From the NCBI RefSeq assembly GCF_025264685.1, contig NZ_CP073721.1, positions 2,409,001-2,473,000 of the forward strand: DNA of 64,000 bases. Reading direction: 5' to 3'. The notes beneath the pieces are model-generated. The model was not told where the DNA came from. It worked only from the letters and a program-made list of their open reading frames with translations, and did not search any database. Made by a program: the position numbers and the translations under genes. The DNA is from Dactylosporangium roseum (GTDB lineage: Bacteria > Actinomycetota > Actinomycetes > Mycobacteriales > Micromonosporaceae). Below, one piece after another: positions 15,727 to 22,644 of the stretch; position 1 is the first letter of the stretch, and each line of letters starts with the position of its first letter.

Positions 15727-18075
15727 TCACGTGCTGGCGTGGTTCGACATCGACAGGCCGGCACGGCTCCACCAGACGAACGTGGTCGTGTTCTTGGCCG
15801 TCTGCACCCGGTGCCAGACCTGGCCGTCACCGCCGATGGCGAAGACCTCGAGCAGCCCGTCGTCCCGCTTGTGGAGCGTCGGGTTGCTGTAGATCAGCCC
15901 GCTCAGGTTGTCCCAAGTGGTCCAGGAACCCGGGGTGGACGTCGAGGTCTGCTTGGTCGCCCACAGGTTGTCGTCCAGGCCGCGGCCCATCACGACGACG
16001 GTCCCGTCGTCGTTCTGGGTCAGCGCCAGCGAGTGCAGGTACCGCGGCGAGCTCACCGGGGTCCACCAGGCGAACGAGCCGTCGGCGTTCTGCAGGCGGT
16101 GCCAGATCGAGTGGTCACCGCCGACGACGAACACCTGCAACCGGCCGTTGTTGTTCAGCACGGCGACCGGCTCGCTGTAGATCAACCCGCCCAGGTTCTC
16201 CCAGGTGCCCCAGGTACCGTCGGCGGCCTGGACGTTGGTGTACAGGTTGTTGTCCGAGCCGCGCGCGAACATCTGCGGCCGGCCGACGCTGTTGCGCACG
16301 ATCGGCCCGGTCATCTTCACCGTCGCCCCGGACGCCACGTAGAGATCGGCGCGCAGGTTCCGGACGGTGCCGTCCGGGCCCACACCCGCCGCGACCAGCG
16401 AGTGGTTCGACCCTTGGAGGTCGCTCGGGATGGTGATCGGCTGGGCGAAGTCACCATTGGCGTCGGTGAGGACGCTGACCAGCTCGGTCGGGTCCGAGTA
16501 CAGCGTGATGACCACCGTGGAGAACGGCGCGTAACCGGACCCCTCGAGCGTGATCTCCTGCCCCGGCTCGGCGGCGCTGATCGGGCCGGCGTCGGTGGTG
16601 AGCGGTGCGTCCGCCGGTGGCGCCGTCGCCGGCGTCTGCGGTTCCGTCGCCGTGACGGAGTTGGACGGGTCGCTCACCGGCGAGTCGCCGGCGGCCGAGT
16701 GGGCCACCACCGTCACGGTGTAGTCCTCGCCCGCGGTCGCGCCGAGCACGCAGCTTGTCTCGGTCTTGCTCTTCGTGGTGCAGGTGGCCGGGCCCGGCGT
16801 CGCCGTCACCGTGTAGCCGGTGACCTCCGTGCCGTTCTCGTTCGGGGCCGTCCACGTCGCCTCGATCGACGACACCCCGGCGGTCAGCGTCGGCGCCGCC
16901 GGCTTGTCCGGGGCGTCCGGCGGTGCGGGGACCACCGTCAGCGTCGCCGCGCTGGTGGTCACGCTGCCGAGCGAGTTCTGGAACACCGCGCGGTACTGCG
17001 CGCCGTTCTGCTGGTCCGTCGTGGTGAACGTCAGCGTCCCGGTCGTCTGGCCGGCGATGTCCGTCCAGGTGCCGCCCTTGAGCAGTTCCTGCCACTTGAC
17101 GTCCGGGGTCGGGTAACCCGAGGCCGTCGCCGTGAACTTGGCCTGGGTGCCGACGCTGCGCGACTGCGCGTACGGCGGCTTCGTCACCTTCGGCGCCGCG
17201 TTGTACGCATACATGATGGTGCTGTTGCTGTCGCCGCCGGCCGTGGTGACCACGACCGGGGCCGTGCCGGGGGTGCCCGCCGGGGCGGTCACCTTGAGGC
17301 TGGTGGCGTTGACCGGCGTGAGGTTGGTGCCCTCCACGCCGCCGATGGTGACCTTGGTGGCATCGGCCAGGTCGGTGCCGTTGACGGTCACCACGGTCCC
17401 GCCGGCCGGAGGGCCGCTGGACGGTGTCACGCTGGACACCACCGGCGGATCCACATAGGTGAACTCCACGGTGGCGTTGCTGTCGCCGCCGGCCGTGGTG
17501 ACCACGACCGGAGCCGCACCGGCGGCGTGCGCCGGCGTGGTCACCTTGAGCGAGGTGGCGGTGACCGCCGTGAGGGCGGTGCCGGGCGTCCCGTCGAAGG
17601 TGACCGCGGTGGCGCCGGTCAGGTTGGTGCCGGTGACGGTCACCTGGGTCCCGCCGGCCACCGGGCCTGCGGTCGCCTCCACCTTCGTCACCGTCGGTGC
17701 GGCGACGTACGTGAAGTTGAGCGTGGTGACGGACGGGCCGTCAGCATTCGTCACAACCACCGGGGCGAGGCCGGTGGTGCCCGGCGGCGTGGTGATGGTG
17801 ACGGTGGTGGCGGTGACCCCCGTGAGGTTGGTTCCCGCGACACCGTCGAAGGTGACGCCGCTGGTGCCCGTCATGTTGGTCCCGGTGATGGTCACCGCGG
17901 TCCCGCCGGCGACAGGACCGCTTGACGGTGTGATGTCCGTCAGGGTCGGAACTGCCGCGTATGCCGGTGTCGCCACCGCGACGCCCGCCGCGGTGAGCGT
18001 AAGGGCCAGCGCCGTGCCGGCCCAGGTTCGTCCGCGTGGTACCGGCCCCCCGCGGATGTTCGTGGTTGCAAACAC
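15727..18075 (-). CDS. Secreted TIG-repeat / lectin-propeller-like protein
   Basis: A 782-residue exported protein. GTG 18075, preceded by GGGGGGAAAGG, gives a clear signal peptide (Arg-rich n-region, ALALTLTAAGVAVA, then cleavage near PAYA-AV). Domains in order: three IPT/TIG Ig-like repeats of about 85 residues (each opening like PTLTDITPSSGPVAGGT), an Ig-like domain (about 300-385), a fibronectin-III-like domain (about 390-485), another beta-sandwich (about 510-600), and a C-terminal block of W-rich repeats (GRLQVFVVGGDHSIWHRLQ and similar). That last block resembles DUF346/PLL-type beta-propeller lectins. Probably a surface or matrix adhesin binding glycans. No enzymatic domain is visible. 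Confidence 0.85.
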   Translation of the reverse strand: MFATTNIRGGPVPRGRTWAGTALALTLTAAGVAVATPAYAAVPTLTDITPSSGPVAGGTAVTITGTNMTGTSGVTFDGVAGTNLTGVTATTVTITTPPGTTGLAPVVVTNADGPSVTTLNFTYVAAPTVTKVEATAGPVAGGTQVTVTGTNLTGATAVTFDGTPGTALTAVTATSLKVTTPAHAAGAAPVVVTTAGGDSNATVEFTYVDPPVVSSVTPSSGPPAGGTVVTVNGTDLADATKVTIGGVEGTNLTPVNATSLKVTAPAGTPGTAPVVVTTAGGDSNSTIMYAYNAAPKVTKPPYAQSRSVGTQAKFTATASGYPTPDVKWQELLKGGTWTDIAGQTTGTLTFTTTDQQNGAQYRAVFQNSLGSVTTSAATLTVVPAPPDAPDKPAAPTLTAGVSSIEATWTAPNENGTEVTGYTVTATPGPATCTTKSKTETSCVLGATAGEDYTVTVVAHSAAGDSPVSDPSNSVTATEPQTPATAPPADAPLTTDAGPISAAEPGQEITLEGSGYAPFSTVVITLYSDPTELVSVLTDANGDFAQPITIPSDLQGSNHSLVAAGVGPDGTVRNLRADLYVASGATVKMTGPIVRNSVGRPQMFARGSDNNLYTNVQAADGTWGTWENLGGLIYSEPVAVLNNNGRLQVFVVGGDHSIWHRLQNADGSFAWWTPVSSPRYLHSLALTQNDDGTVVVMGRGLDDNLWATKQTSTSTPGSWTTWDNLSGLIYSNPTLHKRDDGLLEVFAIGGDGQVWHRVQTAKNTTTFVWWSRAGLSMSNHAST

Positions 18076-18291
18076 CCTTTCCCCCCGTACAGGTGTGGAG
18101 CGGCACCTGGTGCCGCTCGGTCTCCACGAACGTAGGTCAGATGTGAATGGTTTTTGCAATACTTCGGTGGATTCGCACCCGGACAGCCGGTAACGGCCGT
18201 CCGGTACTCGGTCATACCTCCACGGATCAGCGACGTTGCGTATGGTGAGGGCAGCACGCCGTCGACGAGGACGCGAAGGGGAGCGATCACC
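18076..18291. promoter_or_regulatory. Divergent promoter with strong inverted repeat
   Basis: The spacer between the secreted-protein and hydrolase genes carries the inverted repeat CCGGACAGCCG-GTAA-CGGCCGTCCGG (18179-18204, 10 of 11 pairs) beside an AT-richer segment (18137-18165) that probably holds the minus-strand promoter. It is a candidate operator. GAAGGGGAG (18275-18283) is the ribosome-binding site of the hydrolase. Confidence 0.45.
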
Positions 18292-19119
18292 GTGACCGAC
18301 ACCGGTTGGACGACCGACACCAGGGGAACGGGTCGATACGCGGCGGTCAACGGCCTCGATCTCTACTACGAGACCGTCGGCAGCGGACGGCCCATGATCC
18401 TGCTGCACGGCGGACTCGGCTCCGGGGAGATGTTCGGGCCGATCCTGCCCGCGCTGGCCGAGCGCCACCAGGTGATCACCGTCGACCTCCAGGGGCACGG
18501 CCGGACCGCCGACGTCGACCGGCCGCTCGACATCTTCCTGATGGCCGACGACATCGCGGCACTGATCGACCACCTCGGGCTCGACCAGCCCGACCTGGTC
18601 GGCTACTCGCTCGGCGGCGGCGTCGCGCTGCGCGCCGCGGTGCGGTATCCGGACAAGGTCGGCCGGCTCGTCGCCGCCTCGGCGAACATCCGCTCCGACG
18701 CGATCTACGCGGAGATGCGGGCCCAGCAGGGCCAGGTGTCCGCGGCCGCCGCGGAGTTCATGAAGGACACCCCGATGTATCGGCTGTACCAGCAGGTCGC
18801 GCCGCGTCCGCAGGACTTCCCTCGGCTGCTGGACAAGATCGGTGCGCTGATGGCGAACGACTTCGATCTCACCGAGGACGTCCGTGGCCTCCGGGTGCCG
18901 ACACTCATCGTCGCCGCCGACGCCGACATGGCACCGCCGAGCCACTACGTCGAGGTCTTCAACCTGCTCGACGGCGGCCTCCGTGACGGCGGCTGGGCCG
19001 GCGAGGGCCGGCCCAAAGGCGGCCACGCCCTGGCGATCCTGCCCGGCCTGACGCACTACAGCATCTTCGGCTCACCGCTGTTCGCCGCGGTGACCCTCGC
19101 GTTCCTCGACGAGCAGTAG
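18292..19119 (+). CDS. Alpha/beta hydrolase
   Basis: A 275-residue soluble alpha/beta-hydrolase. It has an oxyanion strand MILLHGGLGSGEMF, a nucleophile elbow GYSLGGG (Ser), an acid in LIVAADADMAPPSHY and a catalytic His in PGLTHYSIF. GTG 18292 is fixed by GAAGGGGAG 8 nt upstream; the longer frame from 18154 runs through the promoter region. The substrate is unknown (esterase, lactonase or haloperoxidase-like). It is divergent from the secreted TIG protein and convergent with the CBM2 gene. Confidence 0.88.
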   Translation: MTDTGWTTDTRGTGRYAAVNGLDLYYETVGSGRPMILLHGGLGSGEMFGPILPALAERHQVITVDLQGHGRTADVDRPLDIFLMADDIAALIDHLGLDQPDLVGYSLGGGVALRAAVRYPDKVGRLVAASANIRSDAIYAEMRAQQGQVSAAAAEFMKDTPMYRLYQQVAPRPQDFPRLLDKIGALMANDFDLTEDVRGLRVPTLIVAADADMAPPSHYVEVFNLLDGGLRDGGWAGEGRPKGGHALAILPGLTHYSIFGSPLFAAVTLAFLDEQ

Positions 19120-19135
19120 GTCCGCTCGCCCGCAA

Positions 19136-19158
19136 GTGGCGCGGCAGCGTGGCGCCAC
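19136..19158. terminator. Probable convergent terminator
   Basis: GTGGCGC-9 nt-GCGCCAC stem just after the hydrolase stop, followed by further GC-rich palindromic sequence, between convergent genes. Confidence 0.4.
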
Positions 19159-19210
19159 CGCGCGGCCGGCCCCGCCGCCGGGCCGGCGACCGGCTCCTGA
19201 GCGGGCGCGG

Positions 19211-19891
19211 TCAGCCGACACCCTCGCAGGGGCGGCCGTCGACGGTGCACGCCGTCGGGGTCGCGTCGAGCAGGGCCGCGCCGTTGACGCGGAACGACAC
19301 CGTCACCGACCGGCCCCCGCCGACCTGCGCGGTGCCCGAGTCGGGGACGAAGGTCCACACCGCACCGTCGCGGGTCACGGTCGCGCCGGAGACGTCCGTG
19401 ACCGTGAGCGTGCTGCGCGGCAGGGTCAGGGTCACGGTCCAGCCGGTCACCGGCACCGTGCCCGGGTTGGTGACCGCGATCGTGGCCGGGTAGCCGGCCA
19501 GCCCGTCGTTGCCTCTGGCGAACCTGGCGGTCAGCGGCACCGGGGTGGCGCCGCGGGACGGGGCGCTCGTGCCCGGCGCCGCACGGGTGGAGGCGCTCGG
19601 GGAAGGACTCGGCGGCGCCGAGGACGGTGCCTGCGCGCTGCCCCCCGCGTGACCGGTGGTCGACCCGGCCGCCGTGGCCGGCGGCGCCGGTCCGCCTGCG
19701 GGCGCCGGCGGCGCGGACGGCCACAGGAACACCGCGACGAGCGCTCCAGTGCCGGCCAGCGCGGCGAGGGAGCCGCCGGCGACGCCGGCCACGACCGGCC
19801 GGTCACCGCCGCGCAGCAGTCGCCGGAGGCCGCCGGGCGCTTGGGCGAGCGTGTCCAGCAGCACGACCGGCACGCTCCGGGGCCGCTTCAC
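19211..19891 (-). CDS. Membrane-anchored CBM2-like protein
   Basis: A 226-residue protein. A short cytoplasmic N-terminus (KRPRSVPVVLLDTLAQ) is followed by one TM helix (AGVAGGSLAALAGTGALVAV, about residues 33-56), a Pro/Ser/Ala/Thr linker (about 57-120) and an extracytoplasmic beta-sandwich. That domain resembles family 2 carbohydrate-binding modules: VTNPGTVPVTGWTVTLTLP, then ending in ACTVDGRPC, the usual CBM2 disulfide region. The GTG at 19891 overlaps the DUF742 stop (GTGA). It occupies the position where conservons normally carry their Ras-like GTPase (CvnD), and no GTPase is present. It may be the extracellular ligand or cell-wall-binding output of this operon; the function is inferred. 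Confidence 0.75.
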   Translation of the reverse strand: MKRPRSVPVVLLDTLAQAPGGLRRLLRGGDRPVVAGVAGGSLAALAGTGALVAVFLWPSAPPAPAGGPAPPATAAGSTTGHAGGSAQAPSSAPPSPSPSASTRAAPGTSAPSRGATPVPLTARFARGNDGLAGYPATIAVTNPGTVPVTGWTVTLTLPRSTLTVTDVSGATVTRDGAVWTFVPDSGTAQVGGGRSVTVSFRVNGAALLDATPTACTVDGRPCEGVG

Positions 19892-20271
19892 AGGTCCCAC
19901 AGCCCGGACAACACCTTGCCGAGCAGTTGGTCCGACGGCTCGTCGGCCGGGCGCTCGCCGCCCGCGACCACGAGCCCGGCGGCGCGCAGGTCGGACAGGA
20001 GCACGCGGGCGGTGCTCAGCGGCACCCCGAGGTGGGCGGCGACCTCGGCGACCGAGACGGGGCGGGCGGACAGCCGCAGGATCTCGGCCTGCTCGGGGGA
20101 GAGGTCCTCCAGGCCGGTGGGCGCCGGCCCGGCCGTCACGACGCTGGCCAGGTCGAGGCCGTCGGTGTCGGGGGTCACGCGGCCCCGGGTCAGCGCGTAC
20201 AGGCGGACCACCGGGCCGGCGTCCGCGTCGTACCAGACCTCGTCGGCGAGGTCCCTCGGCGGTGCGGTCAC
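19888..20271 (-). CDS. DUF742 conservon protein (CvnC-like)
   Basis: A 127-residue DUF742 protein. The N-terminal part contains VVRLYALTRGRVTPD; the C-terminal part is a winged-helix-like segment (EILRLSARPVSVAEVAAHLG, then VLLSDLRAAGLVVAGG). These proteins accompany roadblock proteins in actinobacterial conservons (cvnC). It overlaps the roadblock gene upstream (4 nt) and the CBM2 gene downstream (4 nt). The expected downstream GTPase gene is missing. Confidence 0.9.
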   Translation of the reverse strand: MTAPPRDLADEVWYDADAGPVVRLYALTRGRVTPDTDGLDLASVVTAGPAPTGLEDLSPEQAEILRLSARPVSVAEVAAHLGVPLSTARVLLSDLRAAGLVVAGGERPADEPSDQLLGKVLSGLWDL

Positions 20272-20684
20272 CGGGCCTCGCCGCCGGTCCGTCCGCGGGC
20301 CGCGAGCACCCGGCGGGCACGCTCGGCGGTCTCGGCGACCGGCTCGTTGACCACCTCCGGATCCGGCGCGCCGGTGAAGGTGACCGCGAGGAGGGCGGCG
20401 TCCCCGGCCGGCTCGACGACCAGCAGGACGTGCTCCATCTCGACGATGGTGCGCAGGGCGTCGCCGCCGTGGATCTGCCGGCCGGCCGCGGCGGCGAGGG
20501 CGTGCAGGCCGGCCGCGGCCGCCGCGACGAGGGTGGCGGCCTCCTCGGTGACCGTCCGGGAGGCGACGAGCGCCACGCCGTCGGCCGACAGGAGCACGGC
20601 CAGCTCCGCTTCGGACACCCGGTCGACGAGGTCGTCGAGCAGGTGGTGCAGGTCGTCCGCCGGGGCGATCGTCGTCTGCTTCAA
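20268..20684 (-). CDS. Roadblock/LC7 protein (CvnB-like)
   Basis: A 138-residue roadblock/LC7-domain protein (LHHLLDDLVDRVSEAELAVL, then LLSADGVALVAS, and Ala-rich helices). In conservons this protein regulates a small GTPase downstream of a sensor kinase. The start is a TTG at 20684, chosen because AGGAGG (20691-20696) lies 6 nt upstream. The ATG/GTG-like alternatives upstream run back through the kinase gene. It is translationally linked to the DUF742 gene. Confidence 0.88.
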   Translation of the reverse strand: MKQTTIAPADDLHHLLDDLVDRVSEAELAVLLSADGVALVASRTVTEEAATLVAAAAAGLHALAAAAGRQIHGGDALRTIVEMEHVLLVVEPAGDAALLAVTFTGAPDPEVVNEPVAETAERARRVLAARGRTGGEAR

Positions 20685-20690
20685 CGTTGT

Positions 20691-20696
20691 CCTCCT
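20691..20696 (-). promoter_or_regulatory. Ribosome-binding site deciding a TTG start
   Basis: AGGAGG on the minus strand, 6 nt before the TTG that starts the roadblock gene. It is the strongest Shine-Dalgarno in this operon and justifies the TTG choice. Confidence 0.75.
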
Positions 20697-22644
20697 ACCG
20701 CTGCGCGGTGTCGTCCACAGTGGAGTGCCGCATCGGGAGCTCGACGGTGGGCGCGGCGACGTCCGGCCGCCCGTCGCCCGCGCTGGTCCCGCCGGTGTCG
20801 TCACCGCCGGGGTCGGCGCCGGGTCCGCCCCGGCCGCGGGCCGCGAGGCGGTCGCGGAAGCGGGCGGTCCGGTCGACCGGCGGCGGCCGGTCGGCCCGCC
20901 GCCACGCGAAGCCGGCCGCGACCGGGACAGGGCCCGGCGCCCGCTGCGGCAACCCGTCCTGCCGCGGCTCCGGAAGGCCGGGCGGGACGCCCGGGTCCGG
21001 CGGCTCCGGACGCCGGGGCGGGTCGGGGTGGGGGTCGTCGTCGAGGACCATCAGCCCCAGCGGGATGCGGACCCGGGCGGCGATCCCGCCGCGCGGGGCC
21101 TCCTCCAGGTCGATCTCGACGGCATGGGTACGGGCCAGCCGGCCGGCCAGCCGCAGCCCCGTCCGCTCCGGTCCGGCCGGCCGGAACGGGCGGGCCAGCG
21201 CGTCGCGGGCCGCCGCCAGCTCGCCCGCCGTCATGCCGGGACCCCGGTCCTGGACCACGACCGTGTACGCGGTGAGGCCCAGCTCTCCGGTGACCCAGAC
21301 CGTGGAGTCCCCGGGCGAGCAGCGAGTGGCGTTGTCGATCAGCTCGGTCAGCAGGTGGGTGACGTCGCCGACGGCCGGACCGGCCAGCCCGGCGGGGTCG
21401 ACCGACGCGACCATCACCGCGCCGTACCGCTCCACGGACGCCGCGGCGGCCCGGGCGACGTCGACCACGGGCACCGGCCGGCGCCAGCGGCGGCCCGGCG
21501 CGCCACCGCCGAGGATGATCGCCTTCTCGACGTTGCGCCGTAGCTGGGCGGCGAGGTGGTCGGCGCGGAACAGCGCGGCCAGGTCGCCGGTGTCGTTCTC
21601 GCGCCGCTCCAGCTCGTCCAGCACGGCAAGCTGCCGGTGCAGCAGGGCCTGGTTGCGCCGGCTGAGCGTCAGCAGCACGGTGGCGGTGCCGTCGTCCGGC
21701 TCGGCGGCCGGGGCGTCCCGGCGCCGGGCGAGGGCGTAGGCGGCGAGCACGGCGACGAGGCCGAGACCGCCGAAGAGGCCGACCTGGACGATGGCCGACA
21801 CACCGGCCGGCGCCAGCCCGGCGGTGCCCTCACCCAGCCCCGCCGCGACGATGCCACGCTCCGCCGCCAGCGCCGGGCCGGCCGCTGCCCGCCAGGCCGC
21901 CGCGTCGGGTGCGCCGGTGCCGCGGACCAGCGCGTCCTCGGCCGCGGCGAGCCCGGTGTCCGGCAGGGCGTCCAGGCGGGCCCGGTCGGGTGCGGCCAGT
22001 GCGGCGGCGGCGTCGGCGTGCAGCAGCCGCCGGGCGCCGGCGAGCTGGGCCAGCTCGGTCCGGTCGGCGTCGGTGAACGTCGCTCGCGCGCCCGAGATCA
22101 GGGCGTCCTCGCGGGCCAGCAACTCACCGGCGCGGGTCAGGGCGGCCAGCGCGCGCTGCCGCTCGGCCGCGGCCGGGTCGGTCCGGGGCCAGATGGCGGC
22201 GGCGAGCTGGAGCGCGGCGCCGGTGGTCTCCGTGTAGGCGGCTGCGGCCTGCCGCGCGTCGAGCGACCGGTCGTCGACGCCGGTGCGGATGGCGGCCAGC
22301 GCGGCCAGCCGGTCGAGCAGCCGGGCCGCGGCGCCCCCGGCCGGCGTGCCGCTCCAGCCGACCCGGGCGCGGCCGGCGGACTCGCGCAGCCGCGCCGCCG
22401 CCTGATCGGTCCGGGCGCGCTGCGCCGCCAGCTCGTCGGGCCGGCCGGGGCCGGCGAGGACGAGCGCGGTGAGCCGGCGCTCCTCCTGCAGGGCGGCGAT
22501 CACCGGCTGGGCGGGCTCGACGAGGTCGACGGCGGTCGCGCGGTCCTGGAAGTGCGTCAGCGCGGTACGCCCGCTGTGGTAGGTGCCGAACGCCCACATG
22601 ACGGCGAGGAGGAGCAACAGGGCGTGCCGGCGGCGCAGGATCAC
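20695..22644 (-). CDS. Conservon-type sensor histidine kinase (CvnA-like)
   Basis: A 649-residue membrane kinase. TM1 (HALLLLLAVMWAFGTYHSG) is followed by an extracytoplasmic all-helical nitrate-sensor-like domain (about 40-275), TM2 (VGLFGGLGLVAVLAAYALA) and a dimerisation helix pair (LAVLDELERRENDTGDLAAL, then DHLAAQLRRNVEKAI). A HATPase domain follows with N-box ELIDNATRCSPGD and DRGPGM, and a Pro-rich C-terminal tail of about 140 residues ends the protein. This matches CvnA sensors that act through roadblock/DUF742/GTPase partners instead of a response regulator. Its start overlaps the stop of the IniR-like gene (ATGA), and the roadblock gene starts 10 nt after its end. Confidence 0.9.
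   Translation of the reverse strand: MILRRRHALLLLLAVMWAFGTYHSGRTALTHFQDRATAVDLVEPAQPVIAALQEERRLTALVLAGPGRPDELAAQRARTDQAAARLRESAGRARVGWSGTPAGGAAARLLDRLAALAAIRTGVDDRSLDARQAAAAYTETTGAALQLAAAIWPRTDPAAAERQRALAALTRAGELLAREDALISGARATFTDADRTELAQLAGARRLLHADAAAALAAPDRARLDALPDTGLAAAEDALVRGTGAPDAAAWRAAAGPALAAERGIVAAGLGEGTAGLAPAGVSAIVQVGLFGGLGLVAVLAAYALARRRDAPAAEPDDGTATVLLTLSRRNQALLHRQLAVLDELERRENDTGDLAALFRADHLAAQLRRNVEKAIILGGGAPGRRWRRPVPVVDVARAAAASVERYGAVMVASVDPAGLAGPAVGDVTHLLTELIDNATRCSPGDSTVWVTGELGLTAYTVVVQDRGPGMTAGELAAARDALARPFRPAGPERTGLRLAGRLARTHAVEIDLEEAPRGGIAARVRIPLGLMVLDDDPHPDPPRRPEPPDPGVPPGLPEPRQDGLPQRAPGPVPVAAGFAWRRADRPPPVDRTARFRDRLAARGRGGPGADPGGDDTGGTSAGDGRPDVAAPTVELPMRHSTVDDTAQR

Noticed and set aside
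15712..17925. A 737-residue plus-strand frame over the secreted TIG protein gene
   Set aside because: Shadow of the secreted-protein gene, which has a signal peptide and recognisable domains.
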